Shown in pieces: positions 37,719-46,410 of a DNA stretch of 64,000 nucleotides (within the stretch, counting starts at the first letter, position 1; every line of letters begins with the position of its first letter). The notes under the pieces are model-generated. The model saw only the letters and a program-made list of their open reading frames with translations, did not search any database and was not told the DNA's origin. This DNA is from Hoeflea sp. YIM 152468 (GTDB taxonomy: Bacteria > Pseudomonadota > Alphaproteobacteria > Rhizobiales > Rhizobiaceae), in assembly GCF_029210485.1 (NCBI RefSeq), contig NZ_JARGET010000011.1, forward strand, positions 186,001 through 250,000, written 5' to 3'. The position numbers and the translations under genes are program-made.

Positions 37719-39698
37719 ATGAACAAAACCAATGCCGGTTTTCTGGTGTTCCTTGGAATGTCGATTGTCGTGGCGATCGGCGCCTTCTTTTTTGCGCCCG
37801 ATCTGTTCAAGCCGGATCAGGAAATTGCATCGCTGACCCCGCCGGGGGCGGAGACTTCCGATGCGCCCTCGCCGTCGCCTGTTGCGCCTGTCGCTGAGCA
37901 GCCCGACACGACGGAGGTTGACCCCGACACGACGGAGGCTGAAGTCGAGCCAACTGCCTCGGCATTCGACCAGGTGGCTCCGAGTTTTGACGTGCTGCGG
38001 GTCGAGCCCGACGGCTCCACGGTGATTGCCGGCAAGGCCGCGCCCAATACCACACTCGACATCATGAATGGCGAAACGGTGATTGCATCGACCCGGGTCG
38101 GCCCGAATGGCGATTTTGCCGCCGTTCTTGATCAACCTCTCGCTGCCGGCGACTATCAGTTGACATTGCGCAGTTCCGCAGAGGATGGAAGCGTGCTGAT
38201 GTCTGAAGAAGTTGCCACCGTTTCGGTTCCGGAGACGGCGTCAGGTGAATTGCTGGCGATGGTCAGCAAGCCGGGGAAGGCCAGCCGCATCATCGCGCAG
38301 CCGGCGGCTCCCGCCGAGGCGCAGACGGCAGCGGATGCGGCGGTGACGCCGGATGCCGACGTTGCCGGCGATCCGGCATCAGTCGAGACTGCAGACGTCT
38401 CGCCACCCACGGATGAACCGGTGACAGCAGGCGAAGACCAGACTGCCGCCGATGGGGGCGCGGCAAACGAGGCTGCGGACGCCGGTGAAACGGCGGCGCT
38501 TGCTGAAAAAACCACGCGTCCGACGCCTTCGGCTCCAGAGACTGCCACGGATACGCCGGACACACCTGCTGCGGCTGATCCGGTTGCTGTCGCCACCGGC
38601 GAAGAAGAGGTGGCGATGGTTTCGCCGGAAACCGTTGCCGAGCCGGCGCAAAACGAGCTGCCTGCAGGGGCAAGCGTGCATGTCGATGCGGTTGAAATCG
38701 AGGGCGACAAGATCTTCATCGCCGGATCGGCAACGCCGGGATTTGAGGTCCGGGTTACTGCCGACGGGATCCTGATCGGCACCAGCAAGGCCGACGAGAC
38801 CGGGCGCTTCATCGTGGAAGCTGTCAGTGCGCTGTCGGTTGGCGATCACATGATCCATGCTGACTTGATGGACAAGTCGGGGAAAAGTGTGTTGCGCGCC
38901 ACAGTGCCCTTCAACCGGCCGGCGGGCGATTCGCTGGCTGCAGTGGCGCTGGTCGATCCGGCCGCGTCCAGGCCGGAAAGCCAAGCCGGGGAATTGATCC
39001 TGCCCGATATCGCAAGTCTGTCGGAACTGCGTGAAGAGGCGTTTGAAGCTGTGACTGCGCTCAAGGACATGGTGTCGGCGGCGGAGGCGCCAGAGGACGC
39101 TGACGTGTCGTCAGCGCTCGAGGATACGGTTGCCAAGCTGAAAGCCGCAGCCACGGCTGATCTGCCGGCCGACAGCAGCGACGCGGCAAAGGCGGTGGCC
39201 CGATCGATGCGGGACCAGGCGCAATCCGCCTTGGCGTCGCTTTCGCCGGATCAGTCCAAGGTGACATCGGCGACGGATGATCCCGCCCGTGATTCGCAGA
39301 GCGCATCCATGACCGGTGATCTCGCAGGGATGAGTGAAACGCTCGAACGGGCCGCCACGGCGCTATCCGAACCTGCTGAGATGGCTCCCGCTGCACCCGC
39401 CATGGAGCCCCAATCGGCGAGTACGGACCAACCCGGCGAACCCAAGACCATCGTGCAGGCGCCGCTGGCCTCGACGCCCGGCGCGGTGATCATCCGTCGC
39501 GGTGACACGCTGTGGCAGATCTCGCGCCGGACCTATGGCGAGGGGGTTCGCTACACCACCATCTACGTGGCCAACCGCTCGCAGATCCAGAACCCGGACC
39601 GGATCAGACCGGGTCAGGTTTTCTCGGTTCCCGAGACTCCGCTCGACAATGCCGAGGAAATACACCAGCGGCTTCTGGGCGTGGGAAAAAGCAACTAA
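37719..39698 (+). CDS. LysM-domain envelope protein with Ig-like domains
   Basis: A 659-residue protein anchored by one N-terminal membrane helix (about 7-27) and otherwise periplasmic. Two beta-rich Ig-like units are visible: FDVLRVEPDGSTVIAGKAAP near residue 86 and VHVDAVEIEGDKIFIAGSAT near 322. They share the IAGxAxP(N/G) pattern. Long Ala/Glu/Pro/Thr-rich linkers separate them. A C-terminal LysM domain (RRGDTLWQISRRTYGEG ... NPDRIRPGQVFSVPE, about 590-640) should bind peptidoglycan. This layout is typical of rhizobial LysM proteins of unknown function. Confidence 0.85.
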   Translation: MNKTNAGFLVFLGMSIVVAIGAFFFAPDLFKPDQEIASLTPPGAETSDAPSPSPVAPVAEQPDTTEVDPDTTEAEVEPTASAFDQVAPSFDVLRVEPDGSTVIAGKAAPNTTLDIMNGETVIASTRVGPNGDFAAVLDQPLAAGDYQLTLRSSAEDGSVLMSEEVATVSVPETASGELLAMVSKPGKASRIIAQPAAPAEAQTAADAAVTPDADVAGDPASVETADVSPPTDEPVTAGEDQTAADGGAANEAADAGETAALAEKTTRPTPSAPETATDTPDTPAAADPVAVATGEEEVAMVSPETVAEPAQNELPAGASVHVDAVEIEGDKIFIAGSATPGFEVRVTADGILIGTSKADETGRFIVEAVSALSVGDHMIHADLMDKSGKSVLRATVPFNRPAGDSLAAVALVDPAASRPESQAGELILPDIASLSELREEAFEAVTALKDMVSAAEAPEDADVSSALEDTVAKLKAAATADLPADSSDAAKAVARSMRDQAQSALASLSPDQSKVTSATDDPARDSQSASMTGDLAGMSETLERAATALSEPAEMAPAAPAMEPQSASTDQPGEPKTIVQAPLASTPGAVIIRRGDTLWQISRRTYGEGVRYTTIYVANRSQIQNPDRIRPGQVFSVPETPLDNAEEIHQRLLGVGKSN

Positions 39699-39717
39699 AT
39701 CAGTTGACCGGATATTA

Positions 39718-39746
39718 TTCATCGTATATCGCCGATATACGATGAA
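39718..39746. promoter_or_regulatory. Palindromic operator overlapping the arsR start codon
   Basis: A perfect inverted repeat with 14-bp arms, TTCATCGTATATCG and CGATATACGATGAA, is separated by a single C. The right arm contains the arsR ATG (39742-39744). A TTGACC hexamer at 39704-39709 could be a -35 element with its -10 in the left arm. A dimeric ArsR bound here would block both promoter and translation start. The palindrome is directly visible; the binding protein is inferred. Confidence 0.85.
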
Positions 39747-40122
39747 AGTGTCTGATCCGAACAATACCTCCAGCGATGAGGCGGTGGCCCGCAAGCTTGC
39801 GGCGCTGGCGCATCCGGCGCGGCTTCGTTTGCTGCGCTATCTCGGCTCTGCCGACTATTGCTGCGTGAAGGAACTGGTCGACAGCGTCGGACTGGCGCAG
39901 TCGACGGTGTCGCAACACCTCAAGGTTCTGGCCGAGGCTGGGCTGGTCAGTTTCCGGGCCGAGCGGCAAAGATCCAGATACACAGTCAATGCCGACGCCT
40001 TGCGCGAACTGGCCTGCGTCATCGTCCAGACTCTTGATCATTGCTGTGGCAGCGCCTGTTCCGCCGAGCGCAATGAGACCCATACAAATCATGCACGGCA
40101 GAGCGACCCGACGGTGCTCTGA
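39742..40122 (+). CDS. ArsR/SmtB-family transcriptional repressor
   Basis: A 126-residue winged-helix repressor. DNA-binding helix: LVDSVGLAQSTVSQHLKVLAEAGLV near residues 45-69. It is Cys-rich at two places: YCCVKEL (Cys40, Cys41) in the helix where ArsR-type metal sites lie, and DHCCGSACS (Cys101, 102, 106) near the C-terminus. It could therefore sense a thiophilic metal(loid). No Shine-Dalgarno precedes the ATG, which lies inside its own palindromic operator, so the message may be almost leaderless. It is 21 nt upstream of the Atm1-type ABC gene. Confidence 0.9.
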   Translation: MKVSDPNNTSSDEAVARKLAALAHPARLRLLRYLGSADYCCVKELVDSVGLAQSTVSQHLKVLAEAGLVSFRAERQRSRYTVNADALRELACVIVQTLDHCCGSACSAERNETHTNHARQSDPTVL

Positions 40123-40143
40123 CCGAAGACAAGGATATCTGAA

Positions 40144-42036
40144 TTGAATTCCAAGACCGTATCCGCCGATCAGGGAAATCCGTTCGGTACCTTGAAAAAC
40201 CTCTGGCCCTACATGTGGCCAGCAGAACGTCCCGACCTGAAGATGCGGGTGCTGTGGGCGACCGTGTTTCTGCTGCTGTCCAAACTGGTGCTGATCTCGG
40301 TTCCCTATTTCTTCAAATGGGCGACGGACGCCCTCAATGGCCAGCCTGATGGGATTGCCTGGATGCCGGCGCTGATGGCCACGCCGGTGATGCTGGTGAT
40401 CGCCTACAATGTCGTGCGGATCGTGCAGTGGGGGTTCAATCAGCTGCGCGACGCGCTGTTTGCCCGGGTGGGTCAGTATGCGGTGCGGCAACTGGCGTTC
40501 AAGACCTTTGTGCACATGCATGAATTGTCGCTGCGGTTTCATCTGGAGAGACGCACCGGCGGGTTGTCACGGGTCATCGAGCGCGGCACCAAGGGCATCG
40601 AGACGATTGTCCGCTTCACCATTCTCAACACGGCGCCAACGTTGATCGAGTTTGCCTTGACGGCTGTCATTTTCGGGCTGGCCTACGGCTGGAGCTACGT
40701 GCTGGTCACCGCCATTACCGTCTGGCTCTACATCTGGTTTACCGTGCGCGCCTCCGACTGGCGCATTGCGATCCGGCGCTCGATGAACGAGTCGGACACC
40801 GACGCCAACACCAAATCGGTGGATTCGCTGCTCAATTACGAGACCGTCAAGTATTTTGGCAATGAAGAGATGGAGTCGCACCGGTTCGACGAGTCGATGG
40901 CCTCCTACGAGAAGTCGGCGACACAGGTCTGGACCTCGCTGGGCTGGCTCAACATGGGGCAGGGCTTCATTTTCGGGGTCGGAATGGCGGTGATGATGGT
41001 GATGTCGGCGCGCGCAGTGCAGGCCGGCACCCAGACCATCGGCGATTTCGTCTTCATCAATGCCATGCTGATGCAACTGTCGATTCCGCTCAATTTCATC
41101 GGATTCGTCTATCGCGAAATCCGGCAGGGGCTGACAGATATCGAACAGATGTTCGGACTGCTTGACGTCAAGCCCGAGGTGCGCGACGCACCTGACGCCA
41201 AGCCGCTGGCTGTCGATCAGGGAGGCATCCGCTTCGACGACGTCAACTTCAGCTACGATCCGGCGCGGCCGATCCTCAAGGGGATCAGCTTCGAGGTGCC
41301 TGCGGGCAAGACGGTCGCCATCGTCGGGCCATCGGGCGCGGGCAAATCGACGATCTCCCGGCTGCTGTACCGCTTCTATGACATCCAGTCCGGCAGCATC
41401 ACCATTGACGGGCAGAATGTGCGCGACGTGACCCAGAAGAGTTTGCGCGCCGCCATCGGCATGGTGCCGCAGGATACGGTCCTGTTCAACGACACGATTG
41501 CCTACAACATTCGCTATGGGCGGATCGACGCCAGCGACGAGGAAGTTGATCAGGCGGCGGATCTGGCGCAGATCGGCGACTTCATTCGCCGTCTGCCCGA
41601 GGGTTTCCAGGCTATGGTCGGCGAGCGTGGTCTGAAACTCTCCGGCGGCGAGAAGCAGCGCGTCGCCATCGCCCGCACCATTCTCAAGGCACCGCCAATC
41701 CTGATTCTCGACGAGGCGACGTCGGCGCTGGATACGGCAACCGAACAGGAGATCCAGGCGGCGCTGGATTTCGTGTCAAAAGACCGCACCACCGTCGTCA
41801 TCGCGCACCGGTTGTCGACAGTGGTCAGCGCCGACGAGATCATCGTGCTCAAGGAAGGCACGATCGCCGAACGCGGCCGCCATTCCGAGCTGCTGGCGCA
41901 GAACGGGCTTTACGCGTCGATGTGGGATCGCCAGCGCGAAGCGACCGAGGCGGAGGAGCAGCTCAAGCGTATGCGCGAAAACGACGAGATGGGCATTGTC
42001 ACGCGGCGGCGCACGTCGGAAATCGGTCAAGACTGA
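40144..42036 (+). CDS. Atm1/HMT-type ABC exporter (fused permease-ATPase)
   Basis: A 630-residue half-transporter. A six-helix membrane domain has the Atm1 wording ALFARVGQYAVRQLA, TFVHMHELSLRFHLERRTGG and VDSLLNYETVKYFGNE. The ATPase domain follows with Walker A GPSGAGKST near 396, the LSGGEKQRVAIART signature near 500, Walker B ILILDEATSALD and the His switch IAHRLST. Family members export glutathione persulfides or metal-thiol complexes for Fe-S/metal homeostasis. The start is a TTG at 40144 with AAGGA upstream. Cotranscription with a Cys-rich ArsR points to metal export. Confidence 0.92.
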   Translation: MNSKTVSADQGNPFGTLKNLWPYMWPAERPDLKMRVLWATVFLLLSKLVLISVPYFFKWATDALNGQPDGIAWMPALMATPVMLVIAYNVVRIVQWGFNQLRDALFARVGQYAVRQLAFKTFVHMHELSLRFHLERRTGGLSRVIERGTKGIETIVRFTILNTAPTLIEFALTAVIFGLAYGWSYVLVTAITVWLYIWFTVRASDWRIAIRRSMNESDTDANTKSVDSLLNYETVKYFGNEEMESHRFDESMASYEKSATQVWTSLGWLNMGQGFIFGVGMAVMMVMSARAVQAGTQTIGDFVFINAMLMQLSIPLNFIGFVYREIRQGLTDIEQMFGLLDVKPEVRDAPDAKPLAVDQGGIRFDDVNFSYDPARPILKGISFEVPAGKTVAIVGPSGAGKSTISRLLYRFYDIQSGSITIDGQNVRDVTQKSLRAAIGMVPQDTVLFNDTIAYNIRYGRIDASDEEVDQAADLAQIGDFIRRLPEGFQAMVGERGLKLSGGEKQRVAIARTILKAPPILILDEATSALDTATEQEIQAALDFVSKDRTTVVIAHRLSTVVSADEIIVLKEGTIAERGRHSELLAQNGLYASMWDRQREATEAEEQLKRMRENDEMGIVTRRRTSEIGQD

Positions 42037-42215
42037 CGCTGAAGTGACGGCTGCACGGGTTGGCTGTTGCAGCCGGCCAACCTATATGAGTTTACGACCG
42101 CGCTTTTGGTGCGGTGCCGGATTTGACTTGCTGCGGGCTCAGTGACCGGAAATCGGTTTCCCCTTTGGAGCAAATTGCTGTAGTCACAGCCTTCAACTCA
42201 TTCAGGAAACACGTC

Positions 42216-42914
42216 ATGAGTATTATCGATAGCGTTCGCAACGTGCTGGTTCCGGTTCACCGGGAAGGCTACAAGTTTGTTGCCGCGTTCTTCGGGGCAT
42301 CGGTGCTGCTTGGCTTTATTGCAGATCCGCTGTTCTGGATCGGCCTGGTGCTGACGCTCTGGTGCGCCTATTTCTTCCGTGATCCCGAACGGGTGACCGC
42401 GCTTGACGATGATCTCGTCATCACCCCCGCCGATGGCCGGGTGTCGTCGGTGGTGCGGATGACGCCGCCTGCGGAGCTGGAGCTCGGGACAGACGAGATG
42501 CTGCGCATTTCGGTGTTCATGAACGTGTTCGATTGCCATGTGAACCGCGCTCCGATGAAGGGCCGTGTGGTGCGCAAGATCCATTCCCAGGGCTCCTTTC
42601 TCAATGCCGAACTCGACAAGGCCAGCACCGAGAACGAGCGCAGCGGCCTTGTTCTCGACACCGCACATGGTCCGATCGGCGTGGTTCAGATTGCCGGCCT
42701 GGTGGCGCGGCGCATCCTGTGCTGGGCTGAGGAAAACGAACATCTGGATGCGGGCGAACGGTTCGGCTTGATACGCTTCGGTTCGCGCCTGGATGTGTTC
42801 CTGCCGGCCTCGGCGCGACCGCTGGTCAGCGTCGGCCAAACCGCGATTGCAGGTGAAACCATGCTTGCCGAATTCGGATCTGCCAAGGGTCCCGTGGTCA
42901 GCCGCCGCGATTGA
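42216..42914 (+). CDS. psd: Phosphatidylserine decarboxylase proenzyme
   Basis: Psd turns phosphatidylserine into phosphatidylethanolamine at the inner membrane. The 232-residue product is the short form. It has an N-terminal hydrophobic segment (about 24-52), [29 protein letters not shown], and near the C-terminus [10 protein letters not shown]. The Gly-Ser bond there is the self-cleavage site that makes the pyruvoyl group. ATG 42216 follows CAGGAAA; homologues start here. It is 33 bp upstream of pssA, the enzyme that makes its substrate. Confidence 0.95.
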   Translation: MSIIDSVRNVLVPVHREGYKFVAAFFGASVLLGFIADPLFWIGLVLTLWCAYFFRDPERVTALDDDLVITPADGRVSSVVRMTPPAELELGTDEMLRISVFMNVFDCHVNRAPMKGRVVRKIHSQGSFLNAELDKASTENERSGLVLDTAHGPIGVVQIAGLVARRILCWAEENEHLDAGERFGLIRFGSRLDVFLPASARPLVSVGQTAIAGETMLAEFGSAKGPVVSRRD

Positions 42915-42947
42915 ACCGGCCGCGTCAGCAAGCAAAGGGAGTCATGC

Positions 42948-43835
42948 ATGAAAACGCCGTTTCCACCTTTTGACCCTCATGGTCTTGATGACGCAGTGCG
43001 GGATGAAGGGCGGGGACCGCGGTTGCGGGAAATCCCGTTCCGGATGCTGATTCCGAACCTGATCACGGTTTTGGCGATCTGCGCCGGCCTGACCGGCATT
43101 CGCCTGGCCTTCGAAAGCCGCTTCGAAATGGCCGTGGCCATGGTGCTGCTTGCGGCTTTTCTCGATGGCATCGACGGGCGGGTGGCGCGGCTCCTGAAGG
43201 CCCAGTCGAAATTTGGCGCGCAGATGGATTCGCTCGCCGACATTGTCAATTTCGGCGTCGCACCGGCGCTTGTGCTCTACGTCTTCATTCTGGATCAGGC
43301 CCGGTCGTTCGGCTGGATCGCAGCCATGGTCTACACCATTGCCGCCGGACTGCGGCTGGCGCGTTTCAACGTCATCTCCGAGAGTACGACCAAGCCGAGC
43401 TGGGAAAGCTACTATTTCGTCGGTGTTCCGGCGCCTGCGGGGGCGCTGCTGGTGCTGTTGCCGATCTATTTCGGCTTTCTCGGCATGCCAGTTGACCGCT
43501 GGACCGGGCTGATTGCCTCGGCCTACACCCTGTTCATCGGGTTTTTGCTGGTCAGCCGGGTTCCGGTGTTTTCGGGCAAGGGCATCGGCGGGGGGGTCCG
43601 CCGCGACCTGGTGATGCCGTTCATCCTTGTTGCGGTCGTCTATGTCTCGCTGCTGATGAGCTATACCTGGGAGACGCTGACGTTTACGGCCATCGTTTAT
43701 CTGGCGTCGCTGCCCTTCGGCGCCAAGGCCTGGTCGCGCAAATACGGACCGAAATCACGTCTTTCCGCTCCCCCCGACAGCGCGCAAACGGCGGAGTCCG
43801 CAGCAGCAGCCGCGTCAGACGACGCGAAGAACTGA
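42948..43835 (+). CDS. pssA: CDP-diacylglycerol-serine O-phosphatidyltransferase
   Basis: PssA makes phosphatidylserine from CDP-diacylglycerol and serine. The 295-residue membrane protein has the CDP-alcohol phosphotransferase signature at about residues 72-98: DGIDGRVAR followed by KFGAQMDSLAD. Eight or so hydrophobic segments follow. It is preceded by psd with a 33-bp gap, as in other rhizobia. The last 25 residues are an Ala-rich tail. It marks the left border of the AT-rich island that follows. Confidence 0.95.
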   Translation: MKTPFPPFDPHGLDDAVRDEGRGPRLREIPFRMLIPNLITVLAICAGLTGIRLAFESRFEMAVAMVLLAAFLDGIDGRVARLLKAQSKFGAQMDSLADIVNFGVAPALVLYVFILDQARSFGWIAAMVYTIAAGLRLARFNVISESTTKPSWESYYFVGVPAPAGALLVLLPIYFGFLGMPVDRWTGLIASAYTLFIGFLLVSRVPVFSGKGIGGGVRRDLVMPFILVAVVYVSLLMSYTWETLTFTAIVYLASLPFGAKAWSRKYGPKSRLSAPPDSAQTAESAAAAASDDAKN

Positions 43836-43980
43836 GCCGACAGGGTCGTTGCAACTGACGCCAATCGCAGCGCGGCTCAGGCCTTGCTGCTGACGCGATG
43901 GACGCTGCCCCATTGTCAATGATTGTCCGGACATCGAAGCCAGCGATGTCGAGGTAGACCTATGTGAGCGGGAAGTCACG

Positions 43981-44103
43981 TTATTTGACAAGGCAGGTGG
44001 TGTTCGCTCCGGCCATCTTGCTTGGCTGACAGCGCGATAAAGCTGGCAGAATACGGTTGATTATAGACCTCTCGGCCTTGGTCAAATCAGGCAGTAATCG
44101 ATT
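43981..44103 (-). pseudogene. Possible transposase remnant (IS5-like N-terminal wording)
   Basis: A 40-codon minus-strand open frame without a start reads RLLPDLTKAERSIINRILPA and ends at a TAA. The LTxAERxxIxxxLP wording resembles the start of IS5/IS1182-type transposases. No terminal repeats or target duplication could be traced, and the rest of a transposase is missing. Very tentative. Confidence 0.25.
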
Positions 44104-44234
44104 CCCATCCCTGCGAATATTGGCCATTGGGCCGCCGACCTCTCGTGTCCGCCGCACGCATGTGAATGCCGTCCGACGTAACCACTCAAGAACTATAATA
44201 ATCTCTGATTTCTACGAGATAACAGTCTGAAAAA

Positions 44235-44262
44235 TATACAATATTATAATGTATAATACGTC
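44235..44262 (+). promoter_or_regulatory. AT-rich promoter/operator candidate of the 459-aa gene
   Basis: The inverted repeat TATACA (44235-44240) and TGTATA (44250-44255), with a 9-bp AT spacer, runs into TATAATAC-like -10 sequence. It lies about 85-110 bp before the preferred start at 44346. It looks unlike other promoters in this GC-rich window and would fit foreign DNA that brought its own regulation. Confidence 0.35.
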
Positions 44263-44345
44263 TTTCCTGAAGTATCAAAATGAATGATGTTGACAAATTT
44301 ATTAAAATTATCGGATACTTGTCCTTTCTTGGGGAGGATGTTGTT

Positions 44346-45725
44346 ATGGTTGCGAAGCTGAATGCTGGCGTGTCTGTAAAGGGTGCTATTGCCTATCAAG
44401 ACAATCAGGATCCCGATCAGTTTCATTATTTTCCGTCAGCGCCACGGCTGACCCTTGAGGATCAACTCGAAGCATTCAAGGTAAGTTATTGGGGCATTGG
44501 TGGCGAGTATTACTCCAAAAACCCAACCACAGGAGCAATCACAAGCGAAGTAGGAGCGTCAGTTTCCGGTCAGGTGATTTTTGATGCTGCCAACAAACAA
44601 AAACAAGATCTTGTGTCCGAGATCAGCAAAGTCTACGGCGTTCCGAACCCAAAGTTAATTCCATTCATGATGGTGAATACTGAGGTGGTGCCCGTCTTCG
44701 CCCAGCAGACTTTAGGTATCGGTGAAGATGCGGACGCAATCTTTCCCAAGATAATCCAAGTAGGTTCGAGTGCTGCGTATAACGTGTCCAACGGCGCAGG
44801 TCGATTTGCACAACTGTTTGCCAATGTCGTCGCCCAAGGTGGAAGCACTGGCGTCGCCAATCCGGATTTTTCCTTGCTTATATATGGTGATGTCGAGTTT
44901 ATCGGTGATCCATGGCGTGTTGAGATTGAAGCGGATCTCGATCAGGTCTGGAGTTTTGTGCGCGAGAAATTTTCTGCCAGCGCCCAGATCGGCTGGTTTA
45001 ATCTTGGTGGCGCCGAATATGAAAACGTCATGCAGGACCTGCAGACCAACAATATAGTCAAGATCAAATATATAGAAGGAACTGTCGACAACAAAGACCC
45101 GGGAAATCAGTTGTTCGAGCAAGGAAAACTCCTATTCGAGGCTATCAATGCTGAAATTACAGCAGGTGAGGGGCTGTTTAAATTGCAGCCTTTGCCCGAA
45201 CCGCCGAACCCTCCTGCCGGCGGTGGTTCCATTTTGCCGTGGAGCGTGTCGATCAATGGCTCATATCAGAGTTCGTTCTTCAAACAGAAGGTCCATCTCA
45301 AGCGTGAGCTTGAATATGTGGGACGCGTGCAGCGCCGCATGCCCAGCTCTCTTGTGTTGGCTGTTACCTGCGGGCCGGAAACAGAAAAGTATTTTTTCGA
45401 CCTGAGAAGCCCAAGCTTTCCTTGTATTACCCAGGCCAAGATGGACGCGATGAACGACCGTTTGAAAGCGGAGCAGCAAGCACAGAACCAAGTTGTGACT
45501 GCCGCATCTGCTGATTTGGACCAAGGAAACATCGAGAATGAAGATTTCAATATGGTGATGAACTATCTCCAGAACAATTCTCTCACCGAAGATGTTTCTC
45601 AGCAAAATAGTGGCCAGATAAAGCTCGGCTATGCTGGAGATAGAATGTCTGCGTATAGATCGGTCTTTTCAACGGGTATTCCAGATTATATCGAAGTTCT
45701 GAGGCGGGCGCGGTATTCCAGATAG
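44346..45725 (+). CDS. Unrecognised 459-aa protein in an AT-rich island
   Basis: I do not recognise this protein. It has no signal peptide and no long hydrophobic segment. Both parts look beta-rich and aromatic-rich. The N-terminal part (to about residue 275) begins AKLNAGVSVKGAIAYQDNQD and includes GDPWRVEIEADLDQVWSFVR. A Pro-rich linker (EPPNPPAGGG, about 282-295) leads to a second part with PWSVSINGSYQSSFF and MPSSLVLAVTCGPETEKYFF, then a Gln/Asp-rich helical tail. I prefer ATG 44346 because GGAGG lies 8 nt upstream; an in-frame ATG at 44280 has no such site. GC is near 47%, far below the neighbours. A Nudix gene follows after 37 bp. Confidence 0.65.
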   Translation: MVAKLNAGVSVKGAIAYQDNQDPDQFHYFPSAPRLTLEDQLEAFKVSYWGIGGEYYSKNPTTGAITSEVGASVSGQVIFDAANKQKQDLVSEISKVYGVPNPKLIPFMMVNTEVVPVFAQQTLGIGEDADAIFPKIIQVGSSAAYNVSNGAGRFAQLFANVVAQGGSTGVANPDFSLLIYGDVEFIGDPWRVEIEADLDQVWSFVREKFSASAQIGWFNLGGAEYENVMQDLQTNNIVKIKYIEGTVDNKDPGNQLFEQGKLLFEAINAEITAGEGLFKLQPLPEPPNPPAGGGSILPWSVSINGSYQSSFFKQKVHLKRELEYVGRVQRRMPSSLVLAVTCGPETEKYFFDLRSPSFPCITQAKMDAMNDRLKAEQQAQNQVVTAASADLDQGNIENEDFNMVMNYLQNNSLTEDVSQQNSGQIKLGYAGDRMSAYRSVFSTGIPDYIEVLRRARYSR

Positions 45726-45762
45726 TCTCGCGATTTTTATAACTATAAATGAGTTTGGTTAG

Positions 45763-46410
45763 ATGGTTCAAATATATTCCGTTATATGCCAAAACCCGAA
45801 TGCCATAATGGGAGACTTCAATATCCTCATTGGAGCTAAGCCGGAAAAAGGATATTTTTTTAGCAGCTCAGGCGGATCAGTGGTTAAGTCAGGTCAGAAG
45901 TTGAACGGTGGTGGAGAAATTGCGCTTCCTGGTGGTAAAATCGAGTCGGGAGAAAGTCCACTCGATGCCGCAAACCGAGAGTTTCTTGAGGAAGCTGGTT
46001 ATGATATCAGTGGTGTGACACCACAGGTCCTTAAATTCAATGATGGATCGACTGATTTTTATGCGGCGTATTACTTTGTTGATACAAATTACTTCTCCCA
46101 AATTTTGTATTCAGTTTCAGCAAATCTTGGAGTTTCCATGGCTGCGTCTTACGCGGTAAAGGCTGGGATCATCAAGAATTACGCTGACATATCTACCTTG
46201 TATCCGGGGGCATGTGCCGACAATGAACTGTATAATTTCTGGCTTTTGAATACGATTAGAAATCAAACGATCATAGCTGAAATGTCTAAAAGCAAGAGTA
46301 CAAGCTGGTATAGTATTATAATTAGCGAGTTGTACAAGTACAGCTCTGAAGAGGAGCTAAAATTGCTATGCGATGATGACGCAGATGGTGCTGATCTTTC
46401 TAAAAGCTAA
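45763..46410 (+). CDS. Divergent Nudix-domain protein in the AT-rich island
   Basis: A 215-residue protein with a full Nudix box (GGKIESGESPLDAANREF then LEEAGYD, near residues 58-82). It is embedded in an unusual N-terminus (IYSVICQNPNAIMGDFNILI) and a long C-terminal half without known motifs. The C-terminus is acidic (CDDDADGADLSKS). GC content is about 40%, the lowest in the window. It follows the 459-residue gene by 37 bp in the same direction, so the pair likely forms one operon and arrived together. Hydrolase activity is plausible because the box is intact; the substrate is unknown. Confidence 0.75.
   Translation: MVQIYSVICQNPNAIMGDFNILIGAKPEKGYFFSSSGGSVVKSGQKLNGGGEIALPGGKIESGESPLDAANREFLEEAGYDISGVTPQVLKFNDGSTDFYAAYYFVDTNYFSQILYSVSANLGVSMAASYAVKAGIIKNYADISTLYPGACADNELYNFWLLNTIRNQTIIAEMSKSKSTSWYSIIISELYKYSSEEELKLLCDDDADGADLSKS

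Larger units (their letters stand above)
43836..44345. other. Intergenic region leading into the AT-rich island
   Basis: About 510 bp without an intact gene. The left half (to about 44110) is of mixed composition and may contain a transposase scrap on the minus strand. The right half (44180-44345) is strongly AT-rich. It contains promoter-like sequence for the 459-residue gene: TATAAT at 44250-44257 region and an inverted repeat TATACA/TGTATA at 44235-44255. The composition change marks the island border. Confidence 0.5.

Noticed and set aside
44280-44345. Upstream ATG start for the 459-aa gene adding 22 residues
   Set aside because: No ribosome-binding site precedes it, while ATG 44346 has GGAGG at ideal spacing.
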